The position numbers were made by a program, and so were the translations under genes. A model generated the notes under the pieces. It had not been told where the DNA came from, made no database searches, and worked only from the letters and a program-made list of their open reading frames with translations. Of a DNA stretch of 64,000 bases, positions 1 through 10,020 are shown piece after piece. The DNA comes from Anthonomus grandis grandis (taxonomy: Eukaryota > Arthropoda > Insecta > Coleoptera > Curculionidae), in assembly GCF_022605725.1 (NCBI RefSeq), contig NC_065546.1, forward strand, positions 39,304,227 through 39,368,226. The letters run 5' to 3'. Position 1 is the first letter of the stretch; every line of letters starts with the position of its first letter.

Positions 1-565
1 TGCCGAATTTGGGGGGATGAGAATCCCCGAGCTATTGGCGAAAAACCGTTACATCCAGAAAAACTAATCGTTTGGTGCGCTTTATGGGCCGGTGGAATCA
101 TTGGTCCTTATGTCTTCAGAAATGCTGATGGTCAGAACGTTACAGTAAACGGTGAGCGATACAGAAATATGATAACCAACTTTTTTGTGCCTCAATTGGA
201 AGCCGTTGCAGGCGTTGTAGAAATGTGGTTTCAGCAGAACGGTGCCACGTGCTTACAGCGCGTCAAACAATTTACTACAAGAGACATTCGAGCAACGAAT
301 AATTTCAAGGAATCGACCTGTAAACTGGCCAGCTTGTTCGTGCGACTTGACGCCATTAGATTATTTTCTTTGGGGCTATGTTAAGTCGCATGTCTGCTCT
401 GATAAACCCGAAACACTTGAGCACTTGGAAGCCGACATACGACGCGTGATTGCCGAAATACAGCCTGCAGTACTGGAAAGAGTGTGTGAAAATTGGACCT
501 CTAGATTACGCCACGTACGCGCCAGCCGTGGGGGTCACATGCCTAAAATCATTTTTAAATATTAA
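1..565 (+). pseudogene. DD41D mariner transposase, 3' part, frameshifted
   Basis: The C-terminal half of a mariner-family transposase, cut by the window edge. Frame 1 reads from the first base through a VWCALW block and WFQQN at about 226-240. The frame then shifts near 245 and continues to the stop at 563-565, through DLTPLDYFLWGY and a C-terminus ending HMPKIIFKY. Spacing between the second and third acidic positions fits DD41D (rosa-like mariners), counted by analogy with the complete copy at 1662-2834. The second catalytic Asp is replaced by Asn (238-240). With the frameshift, this copy should be dead. A plausible terminal repeat follows at about 641-671. Confidence 0.85.
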
Positions 566-924
566 TGCCAAAAAAAATTCTTTAATATAAAAGCAAATTC
601 GTTCATATCAATAAAATATTTTGTGTTTAATTTCAATTTAAAGTTCTCTGCCTCTAAAAAAACACCCTTTATTATAACTATTTTTATGTGCTTTAAAGCC
701 CTTTGTTAAATTCATCTTAAAATAAAAAATATAAAAGTCAAATTTGCTTTCTTTTTTAATTCAAATTTGTTTTCATACCTGGTGCTAATTTATAATTATT
801 GGTAAGTATCTATGTCCAAATATCTTCAAAATTCAGACTTAAATGTTCTAACTAAGCAATTTCTTAAGAACTAAATTAAAATCAAATATTTTGATTGTCA
901 ACAACGTCAATAGAGCTGTCAACA
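566..924. other. AT-rich spacer
   Basis: Apart from the probable mariner end at 641-671 I see no gene or structured element here. It is AT-rich sequence between two mariner remains. Confidence 0.6.
641..671 (+). repeat. Probable 3' terminal repeat of the DD41D mariner at the window start
   Basis: Read on the minus strand this begins AAAGGGTGTTTTTTTAGAGG, the G-rich-then-T-rich start typical of mariner ends, and it lies about 75 bases after the transposase stop. The matching left end is outside the window, so the call rests on position and style only. Confidence 0.45.
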
Positions 925-1618
925 GAATTTCCGTTTGTCCATTAGGCAACACGCATTTCTCTATATTTGTGTTCATGATTTACAACTGCATGCCTAAAAA
1001 ATTCAAGAAATTCTGCCAGCAGACCATGAACAGCAGAGAAAGGATTCTACCAACGGATCCGTGAGCAAGCTTTGAAAATTATTTTGACAAACAAAATAAT
1101 TTTCAGTGATAAGGTCCATTTTCACCTCGATAAGCTCATTAATAGGCAAACTGTAGCATTTAGAGGTTAGAAAATGGACGAATGATTTATCAGAAAGCAA
1201 TGCATCTACAACGTAACTACATGGTGTTCTATGGTAGGAATCTTTGGTGTGACACTCAAATTACGAGCCAGTTTTACCACAAACCAAAACTTTTTATTTT
1301 TATTCTCGACACGTGTTTCGCTAACGATGTTAGCATCTTCAGAAGAAGATTAAAACTATTTCTATAAAACAGAGAGTCAGACTGTGTAAAGGAGTTTTAA
1401 TCTTCTTCCGAAGACGCTAACATTGTTAGCGAAACACGTGTCAAGAGTAAAAATAAAGAGTTTTGGTTCGTGGTAAAATTGTCTCGTAATTTGTATGGTG
1501 TCCATTATGATCTGGAGGAATAATTGGACGGTTTTTCTTTGAAAACGGAAAAGGTAAGTCAGTAACGGTGAATCGCGAATATTATCATGCTTTATTGAAA
1601 TACAATTTTAAAAAATAA
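925..1618 (+). pseudogene. Decayed DD41D mariner transposase split by a palindromic MITE
   Basis: No long open frame remains, but pieces of the same transposase family are readable in order. About 925-1060 gives an HDLQLHA...LPADHE stretch (clamp-loop region upstream of the DDD domain). About 1097-1170 gives IIFSDKVHFHLD, with the first catalytic Asp retained. About 1493-1600 gives VWCPL*SGGIIG followed by a VTVN block. Several stops and frameshifts separate them. A 235-base palindromic element at 1258-1492 lies inside. The mariner is therefore older than that insertion and long inactive. Confidence 0.75.
1258..1492. mobile_element. Palindromic MITE with ~100-bp arms
   Basis: Bases 1258-1357 are the reverse complement of 1393-1492, with only about six differences over 100 bases; about 35 bases lie between them. 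The outer ends read AAATTACGAG and CTCGTAATTT. The arms contain the conserved core ACACGTGTTTCGCTAAC. It codes for nothing. The long near-perfect arms imply a foldback or snap-back type nonautonomous element that moved into the old mariner relic. I could not assign a superfamily, and no clear target duplication is visible. Confidence 0.85.
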
Positions 1619-1661
1619 GTGCATTAATTCATTCTATCAATAAAATTTTTAAGAAATGGTA

Positions 1662-2834
1662 CAGGGTGCGGCATAATTGTCTCCCTGTTTTTAAAGCTTA
1701 ATAAAAGAAATGTTATTTGAAATACAAAAATTTATTTTTTTTATTTTAAAAGTACAACTAAAACATTTTTGTCCTATGGGGTTTTGAACAGAATATCTGG
1801 CAAGTGCCCTCCAGCATTATCGAAGCACTGGTGCAAGCATTTTTTGGGGTATTCTGCGAATTTCCAGGCGGATTGCATCCTTTAGTTGTCTAATAGTCGT
1901 TGGACGATGTTTGAAGATTTCAGCTTTTAGGTAACTCCACAGAAAGAAGTCGCAGGGCGTTAGGTCGGGCGAGCGTGCAGGCCAAGAAATATCGCCTCTC
2001 AGGGAGAGCAAACGTCCGGGAAACACTTCTATCAATACTTGCATTGAAGCATGAGATGTGTGAGGTGTTGCCCCATCTTGCTGAAACCAGGCATCTTGCA
2101 CATTTCAGACCCTATTTCAGACACGGCGCACCAAACTGTCACTTTCTCACTATGTAGAGGCTTCTCTTGTATCTCTCTCGGATTATCAGCGGCCCAATAC
2201 CGAAAGTTTTGCTTGTTTACCCAGCCAGACAAGTAAAAATGCGCCTCGTCACTAAAAAAAACTGCACGCAGAAGCATAATTTCACATGCAGCACGTCGAT
2301 TGTTCCAATCACGTTCTGATAATTCCTGTGCCAGAACCATCTTGTATGGATGAAAACGAAGATCCTTGTGAAGAATTCTTCGCACAGTGCGGTCAGATAA
2401 ACGAAGGGCAGCTGTGTGTCTCCGTGCAGAACGTCTAGGTGACCGTAAAAATGAGCGTCTCACAGTCTCGATGTTTTCGGGTGTCCGAGCTGTCCGTGGC
2501 CGTACACCTCCTTTTTTGATAACAGATCCAGTTTCTCTGAAGTTCTTGACCCACAACACAATTGATTTTCGGTCCGGGACTCCTTCATTTCGCGGAATTT
2601 GGAACCTTATCCGGAACGCTCGTTGCGCAGCAATAACTGACCGATTTTCGCGGAGGTACACTTCCACGGCGAATGCGCGCTGTGCGTTGGTCCACATGAT
2701 GCTTCAGACTAAAACATGTTTAAACAAAACTGTTTCCCATACGGCTCTTAGTGGCGGTACCCCCACTATTCTGCGACGCAGCACGGCATTACGAGGGAAG
2801 GTTAAAAATAGGGAGACAGTTATGCCGCACCCTG
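1662..2834 (-). mobile_element. DD41D mariner element, both TIRs present, internally deleted
   Basis: Terminal inverted repeats of about 33 bases begin CAGGGTGCGGCATAA on both sides (1662-1694 and 2802-2834), differing at two positions. A TA dinucleotide flanks each end (1660-1661 and 2835-2836), the target duplication expected for mariners. The 1173-base element holds a single transposase gene on the minus strand, which has lost a segment in the middle. Ends this well matched suggest a fairly recent arrival compared with its neighbours. Confidence 0.95.
1817..2697 (-). pseudogene. DD41D mariner transposase with internal deletion
   Basis: Starts at ATG 2695-2697 (MWTNAQRAFAVEVY) with the paired helix-turn-helix DNA-binding region, then FFSDEAHFYLSGWVN (first Asp) and VWCAVSEIG. 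The frame then breaks near 2100 and resumes as AWFQQDGATPHTS (second Asp) and PDLTPCDFFLWSY (third Asp), stopping near 1817. Forty-one residues lie between the second and third Asp, the DD41D signature of rosa-type mariners. About 45 residues expected between the VWCA block and WFQQD are missing, together with the frame. All three catalytic residues survive but no complete protein can be made. Confidence 0.92.
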
Positions 2835-2836
2835 TA

Positions 2837-3382
2837 CTATTTAATCTTCCTTTATATTTACATAAAATAAAACAGTACTATATCCGTTTAGAAGGACAGA
2901 CATATACATCCATTTTTTAAATTTTAGAAACCTTAGATTGGGTATTTTTACTATAATAAAAAAGATTGGAAATAAAAATTTAAATTATTAAAAAAACAAA
3001 TAATGTAATTAATCGGTTTTTTAAATGAAAAAAAAATCATAATATTAAAGAAATTATTATTAATTAAACTTGTTTTTAATAAAAGCTTGAAAAAATTCTT
3101 ATACACAAAATCGAAAAAATTATAAACATTTAATTTTTTAAGAGAATTTAAATCTTCGGCTATCTTGTTAAAAATTATAAATTTTAAAAAGGCTTCAAAA
3201 TTAATTTTTAATGCGTTTTTAATTTTAACAATTTTTGCATTTCTAAATTCTTTTTCACAAATTCTTATTTAACTTTTCTTGTAATAATTTTAAAATTTTA
3301 ATACTTAGACTCTTTTTAATTAATACATTTTTTGAAAGTTTTGCGTTTTATGGCTTTATAAATTACTAAAATAAAAAAAATG
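2837..3382. other. AT-rich spacer
   Basis: Very AT-rich sequence between two transposons, with runs of A and T and no supported coding, RNA or repeat feature. Confidence 0.6.
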
Positions 3383-4075
3383 TATACCGAGTAGTGCGTC
3401 GCCGAGCGGAACATAGGAAAACCCATGTAAATTTTAAGGGGGTCAATTATTGGCTTCCCTGTACATTTTATAGAAAAAATGTAAGGTAACTTTTTGAAGA
3501 GACCAATCTGGCAAACCCTCGTGCAAAGTTTCAAAAAATTTTAATAAGCGAATCTTGAATTATTCAACTAAATGTAATTGTAAAATGACCAAATTTTCGA
3601 ATCAGGTAAAACCAAGCGGGCACCAGTAAAATGAAAATTGTCACTGACGTGAGGAAAAGTGTCAATAAATCAGTGACAGTCGATATTTGAAAACAAGTAT
3701 GAATTATTCAATCGGCGAAAAAATAGATATAGATATTTAATATAACTTCATCGTTATATTAAATAAAAGTTTAGATAAAAAAGTAATGTTAACGTGTCTT
3801 ACTTTGAATGTATGGTTGATGAGATTGATAAAACGAAAAAAAAAACATTTCTTGTATTTGGCTGTACGTCAGATTTGACAAAGCCTTATAACAAATTGTT
3901 TGCTGGTGGCTGGTGTCTGGCTTTACCTGAACCGAAAATTTGGTAATTTTGCAATTACATTTAGTTGAATAATTTAAGATTCGCTTATTAACATTTTTGT
4001 TAAGTTATCTTAATTTTTTTCTGTAAAATGTACAGGGAAGCCTATGTTCCGCTCGGCGACGCACCACCTGGTATA
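3383..4075. mobile_element. Nonautonomous TIR element, 693 bp
   Basis: The ends are inverted copies: TATACCgagTaGTGCGTCGCCGAGCGGAACATAGG at the left (about 3383-3417) matches the reverse complement of about 4041-4075. The similarity continues inward for roughly 200 bases on each side (for instance TAATAAGCGAATCTTgAATTATTC at about 3542 and its inverse near 3970). The left arm carries an extra segment of about 35 bases. The middle is non-coding. This looks like a long-TIR MITE. No target duplication is evident, so the superfamily is unknown. Confidence 0.8.
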
Positions 4076-5044
4076 AAAAATTAATTCATACTATTATTAT
4101 AATTTGTAAAAATTACTAATGTTTGTGACTTATACTTATTTTATTCTTAATAAGAATAAAATAGTACTTTATCAGCTTAGGACGATAGCCTTACATTTTT
4201 TAAATTTAAAAGAACATAGATGATGTACGCATTATGACAAATTATTGAAAAAAAATATAACTTACCTAATTAATTTTTAAATGAAAAAATATAAAAAAGA
4301 TATAACCTGTAGAAACCAGATAATATAAAGAGATAAAAGATATAAAAATAAATAAAAAATGGCAAAAACGGATAACATAAAAACGAGTATGAACAGACAT
4401 TTGATTTAATAGAATTTAAACTAAAGATAAAATTGTAAATATAAAATATAATCACAGGTAATTTATTGAACTAAATTAAGCCTTTACATAATGCTGAATT
4501 GCATCTATCTACTGGTACTACGGTGTCTCGTTTCGTAATTATGAACATATCATAAAAAATTACGTTTTACTTGACATATAAACAAATAAACATTATACGT
4601 TGACTTATATACATTATCTACTTAGTACATTTAATATAGAATTGACAAGTGTCTAATGATTAGATTCTAATATTAGTCGCATGGCTCTATTTTGAATTAT
4701 TTTCAGTAGGTAAATTCTGTATTGGGATAGTAGACTATATGAACAATACTGTTAATGAGAAAGTGGTTTTTAAAAAGAAGCAGATTTATTACATTGAGAT
4801 TTTTTTCCTACTCCTAATATTTATATTTTTTCTCAGTATGAATGTGTTGCAAATGTGAATCAAATTTACAGTAATGACCATATTACGTTTTTTTTATTTA
4901 AGGAGTTTTTGATTTCTTAGCGAAAACACAAAATTTTGATTTTTCCGCATTTATGCTTTATAATTAGCTTATTTTTACAAAGTTTATTAATCAAGTTATA
5001 AGGTTAATTTGTATTTCTTTTAATAATAAAGTAAAGTAGTAAAT
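4076..5044. other. AT-rich spacer
   Basis: AT-rich sequence without a supportable gene. Short open frames here (for example around 4270-4455) are low-complexity Ile/Tyr/Phe strings and look spurious. Confidence 0.55.
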
Positions 5045-5660
5045 TTTTGCTTACTATATAAACCATTGCATCATCTGCGAATAAGACAACTCTAAACTTT
5101 TTAAATACTTTCACCATATCATAATTATATTAATAGACTCGAACATACTATCTTTAAACATAACATGCGGGACTATTATCAAAGTACGACGTAAACCAGT
5201 TTTAACCATATTTCCAGTTTACTTATTAAAATTTGTCTATCAATAGTTTCAAATACTCTTTTAAAACCTAGGAACATTGCTAAAATAATGTTATCACAGT
5301 CAATAGCTTTGAGAAAATCATTACAAATATTAACAATTATAGACTCGCAAGAGTGATTCTCACGAAACCCTGAATGGTTAGGAACTAATATTGCATTTGT
5401 GTCATAAGAGTCAAGAAGTTGCTCCTTTACGCAGGACTCAAGGAGCTTCTCATAGATAAGTATCGTGTTAGTTGGTCGGAACTCATTGCACTGTTTGCTG
5501 TTTTGCACTTTTAGGAATAATAGTAGACAGTTTCCTCTATTCAGAAGAAATACTATTAGTTAGTGAGGCAATAACAATTTCTAAGAGTCGTTCACCAACA
5601 ACATAAACGTGAATTTTCTTTCTAACACAGAGAACTTTCTTTGATATGCCGCTTTCACAG
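5045..5660 (-). pseudogene. Non-LTR retrotransposon reverse transcriptase fragment
   Basis: Read on the minus strand from about 5640 downward: KLSTIIPKSAKQ, NSKQCNEFRPTN (the FRPI motif), KLLESCVKEQLL, HSGFRENHSCES (the GFR motif), then the region of the first catalytic Asp (IILAMFLGFKRVFE). The active-site box VVLFADDAMVYI lies at about 5045-5098. The pieces are in more than one frame and the segment between the two Asp motifs is shortened. It is a CR1/jockey-superfamily type RT in advanced decay. The Tc1-type element begins at its upstream side, so it was probably the target of that insertion. Confidence 0.8.
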
Positions 5661-5700
5661 GCTGACATGGTACACTACCGCTCAAAAGTATTTGCCCACC

Positions 5701-8700
5701 ATGTATTCTTTTTAATATTTTAAATTAGATACAAAAATCTTATCTTTATACCTATATTTAGATTGTATCTCTTTTGTAAATTGCATATATGCTTAAACAG
5801 CATACCTATCAACTATGGTTGGTTGAAAAATACTTTATAAATATAAATACTTTATACTTTCGTATAATGGACATTAAACTGTCAACAAAAATATCGAACC
5901 GTTCGTGTAAATTATTATTAATATAATTCTGATACATTATACTAATAGGGAATTTAAACAAAATATTAGTCCTAGCGGGATTTACATAAAATAATCTAAA
6001 ATGCCTAGAGTTTATTCTTGGTACCCGAAAATTTAATCCAGCCAAAAGGATGGGACGTTATGAATAAGGTTATATAAGAATTTTATGGAATGAATTTCTC
6101 TTCTTTTGCTAAGGGTATAATATTAAATTTATTTAAGTATAATTGACTATCCAAACCTCTGGCCGGAAAGACATCTTCCTTTCTAAACCAGAGATACTTA
6201 AAACTTGCGCTGAATGCGCTCAATATCATCTATCAGGTTATTAGAGATCCATATTCTATTTTTGAGCGTATGTAAGTGAAAAAAAGTACTTTTAAAGTAT
6301 TAATATTTTCAAAGTGCCAACAGTTTCGATAAACAAAACCCAACAATTTGGCAGAGTCAGAAACTATTTTTGCTATATGCTTAGCGAAACTTAATTTTGC
6401 ATCATAAGTAATTCCCAGATTAATCACCTCATTCACTCTGGCCAACACAACATTATTTGCTCTATAGTCAAAATTGATTGGCAACAGTTTTCTAGAAAAT
6501 GAGAGAATAGAGCATTTATTAACTTTTAAATATAGTCTATTGACAATACACCAATTCTCTACTTTGTTAAGATTTACCTAAAGGAATTCGCAATCGTCTT
6601 CAGTATCTATTTTTGTGAACAATTTTATATCATCCGCAAACAGTAAACTCTGACAAGACAGTAAATTGGCAAGATCGTTTATAAATAATAAAAAGAGAAG
6701 CGGGCTCAATTTAGATCCTTGCGGAACTCCCGAGCACAGTTCATATATAGAAGACTTAAAGCCTTCATATTCAACAAACTGTTTACGATCTCGTAAGTAA
6801 GATTTTATCAAAGCAACTAAATCCATAGAAAAACCAAAAAATGTTAGCTTATGAAGAAGTACAAAGTGGTCAATTTGGTCAAAAGCTTTGCAGAAATCAA
6901 GGTATATTACATCAACCTGACCTCTATTATCCAAATGCTGACACAGATACTCATTTAGGTAAGCCAGGTTTACTGTACAGGAGCGATTTTTATTGAAACC
7001 AAATTGAATAGGTGCTATGTCTAATTTGACATGGGCATATATTCTATTATAATGAACTATTTCAAAAAGTTTGGAGAAATTACATAAGATTGATATAGCT
7101 CTGTAATTTTGAATGTCATTCTTTGGTCCCTTTTTGAGTATCGGGGATATTCTTGCAGTCTTCCATTTATCGGGAAATACCGTTAAAGACAAGATAAGAT
7201 TAAATATGTGGGCAATAGGCCCTGATAAAGCGCGAATACAATCTTTAACAACAAGACTTTGTACTCCATCGGTACCGGAGGTCAACTTACTTTTTAGTTT
7301 ATTAGAGGCGGTGACAATTTTATCTTCCGAAAAATTATAAGAGCAATTTAGAGAATTATTAATAGTCTGGCTCGATTTAATACCAACATTAATACTAGAT
7401 GGGTCCGACTCAATATATACGCTTTGAAAGAAAGTTCCAAATGCATCAACAATTTGCTGTGGATCTTTTATTGTACGATCCTGAAACAGCATTACTCCGG
7501 GAAATTCCTTTCTTGTTCTGCACATAGTTCCAAAAATCGGAGGAGTCTACATTAATTTGAGTTTCAGCTGTTCGAGAAAATTCTAAAAAAGCAATCCTAA
7601 TTTGTTCTTTAATATTGCTTCGAACTATTTTAAATTGACTTTCATAATAATGAGTTCTGTATTTCTTGAGTTTTTTTCGAATTAAATTCTTTAGTTTGAT
7701 ATTTTTTATGATATCAGAATTAAGCCAGACTGGACATTTATATTTTTTAACGATTTTAAGTGGAACTGCTCTATGAAATATTTCATTAAGTGTACTGTAA
7801 AAGCTGTCGCAAGATACATTAGGATCAAAAGAGGCAAACACCTCCTGCCAGTCAGCAGCTTCAATTAAGCTATATAACATGGGATAATTAGCACGTCTAA
7901 AATTGAAACAATTCTGTACCAGTAAATTGTGAGTAAAATTATTAGTCTGAGGTAATTTAAAAAAATCCCTTAAAATTCATAATTAATGAGGGATGATAAG
8001 AATCACATTCAACAAAAGAAAAACTACTCAAATGAACTTCACACTCAGACAAATTGGTTATTACTAAATCCAGAATTCTAACATTGATATTAAAGACGTC
8101 GTTACATTGTACGAATTCCATTATAATCATAAAAGCCAAAGTTGATCTCACAATAGAGTCATGCTGGTGATTAAGAAAATTGGGGATATTAAAATCACCC
8201 ATTATAATTATTTTCTTGTCACACAAATATTGCATTGTTTCAAAGTAATCATACACCATATCATAAACCCATTTGCTACTAGCAGGAGGTATATAGACAA
8301 TAAATACAAAGCACGTAAAATGGTCAAAGGACAATTGCGCACCTACAATCTCGATAGAATATCAATTTGAAGCAAATCAGATAAATTTAGAAGTAACATT
8401 TTAAACTCGCGTTTAACAGCTAACAATACACCTCCACCCTTCGACAATCCAGTTCTGTCTAGACTTCGGTCATATCGGTGTACATCGTAAATGATCGGAA
8501 ACAGTTTAGAGTTCGCGACATTATTTTGTAAATTCGTCTCTGTCAAGCCGATATTGTCCATTTCCGCTAAGCAAACTTTATTGTAAAACGGAATCACTTT
8601 TGAATTTAAACCGCAAACATTTTGATAATAAAAATCTATAGCGTCGGGATGGGAAATCAGGTGTAGCTGTTCAGATGAATCTACGAGTGGTTTCTGGAAC

Positions 8701-9085
8701 CCCTTTAGGCGAAAATTTTTATCTTTTTGTTGAATTGTGTTTGAGAAGCGACGAGATGGATGTTGCATATACCTCCACTTCTTTACATATACTTCCTTAG
8801 GCCAATTCTCAGCTTTAGTAATTACGCTGAGATATTCGTTAGGTACAACGATCTTAAAGGAATTCGATGTTCCACTTGTTCTGAGCTTAACAACTGTGAT
8901 AAAGGCATCTTCTGCCCCAGACATTATATCTTTAAGATGTGCTTTTAAAATATCATCTGATACAGTGTAATTTAGGTTGGATACATGAAGAGCAGTTGTT
9001 GGTTTTGCCGCAGTGAGCAAAGAATTAACAATAACAATATTATCAGGCTCAGCACAACCCACAACTATATCCTTGGTGGAGGGTA
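5701..9085 (-). pseudogene. Jockey-like non-LTR retrotransposon inside the Tc1 element
   Basis: Minus-strand order from 9085 down: the end of a gag-like ORF1 (HVSNLNYTVSDD..., about 9050-8700); the apurinic endonuclease start (DFYYQNVCGLNS, then LTETNLQNN and GGGVLLAV); the endonuclease core IIMGDFNIPNF at about 8200-8175; a linker (7446-7880); and the reverse transcriptase at 6578-7525 with LDFCKAFDQIDH, GVPQGSKLSPLLF and LLFADDIKLF (catalytic Asp residues present). The conserved C-terminal tail follows at 5809-6484. Four frameshifts (near 8338, 7900, 7500 and 6200) and a stop at about 6578 make it non-functional. The domain order matches jockey/CR1-like elements. The 5' end is truncated. 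Confidence 0.88.
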
Positions 9086-9480
9086 AAATATTATGTTTAT
9101 GCCAATGAAAGGATCGTTGAAAACTGTGGGTTGTTTCGGAGGATCTGCAGTAGGAGATTTAATTAGAATAGAGGGAATTCTTCGAAAAGAGGGTTACAAA
9201 ACAATTTTAAGTGACAATGTACTTCCTTCTGGTACTCAAATAATTGGGGAAAACTTCATCTTTCAACATGACAATGACCCCAAGCACACGTCGAAATTGT
9301 GCAAGCAATATTTAGGTCAATTACAAATGCAACATCTTCTGAAAGTTATTGAGGATCATCCAAGAAGAGTGGCACAAGATACCTCAGGAAACTTTGGACA
9401 AATTAATTAGAACACTACCGAAACTCTGTGAAGCTGTTATTAAAAATCGAGGCGGACATGTAGATGAATCCAAAATTTGA
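9075..9480 (+). pseudogene. Tc1 transposase, C-terminal remnant
   Basis: The first frame reads a degraded KGSLKTVGCFGGSAVGDLIRIEG and then IIGENFIFQHDNDPKHTS, the second catalytic Asp block of Tc1 transposases. The frame changes near 9390 to give LRTLPKLCEAVIKNRGGH and a stop at 9478-9480, the usual Tc1 C-terminus. The SPDLNPIE segment with the third acidic residue is deleted, and the N-terminal DNA-binding half is absent. It cannot be active. It belongs to the element bounded by the TIRs at 5673 and 9629. Confidence 0.9.
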
Positions 9481-9631
9481 TTTTCTTAAATTTAATTATT
9501 TGAAAAATGTATTGTTTATATTCATTTTGTTATAAATAAACCGCTTCATAAGAATAACTGATGGGTTTATTATTTTTAGTTATAACTTTAAAACAGTCAT
9601 ATGTGGGCAAATACTTTTGAGCGGTAGTGTA

Positions 9632-10020
9632 TTTACATTTCTGTGTTGAACAGCAATTTTAACAAAAGACATAATATTATTGCGAATTGGCATTGATGGA
9701 TTACTCTGTCATTCAAATTGATATCCGACGGTTTGAAGTTTTTAATGAAACCAAGCTGATTGAAGGAGGCAGTTCCAGGAGGGTGTTCATGTCTGAACAC
9801 TGCAATGAAGCCGTTTTAGTTCGTAAAAATCTCTTAATTATAAAAATTGTCTCAGCAATAATGAAAACGGCTAATTAATTTAGTTTCGCTAGGAAGCGAT
9901 ATTTATCGAATCAAGTGAATCTTGTGATCAGACTAATATATGAATCACATTTTTCTCCCGTAAATAAAATTGGTGTTTTAGCTGTTGTGTTGCATACAGT
10001 CCAGACTGAAAACATTATAT
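9632..10020. other. Unassigned segment between transposons
   Basis: Holds a 63-codon open frame on the plus strand (9687-9878) and a comparable one on the minus strand, neither with recognisable motifs. It may be the other half of the RT relic at 5045-5660, split by the Tc1 insertion, but I could not confirm this by matching motifs. Confidence 0.3.

Larger units (their letters stand above)
5673..9629 (+). mobile_element. Tc1-type transposon carrying an internal retrotransposon
   Basis: Both ends carry the 27-base inverted repeat CACTACCGCTCAAAAGTATTTGCCCAC (5673-5699 and 9603-9629), apparently identical, and each is flanked by TA (5671-5672 and 9630-9631). The right part encodes the C-terminal half of a Tc1 transposase on the plus strand. 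The left half of the transposase gene is gone, and about 3.4 kb of minus-strand jockey-like retrotransposon occupies its place, starting directly after the left TIR. Normal Tc1 elements are about 1.6 kb. The ends are well kept even though the interior cannot code for transposase. Confidence 0.85.

Noticed and set aside
2387..2920. Long plus-strand open frame across the complete mariner
   Set aside because: It is the antisense shadow of the minus-strand transposase, and its peptide has no family motifs.
9687..9878. 63-codon plus-strand frame as a small gene
   Set aside because: No motif, and it lies between transposon remains; it could be antisense to an RT relic.
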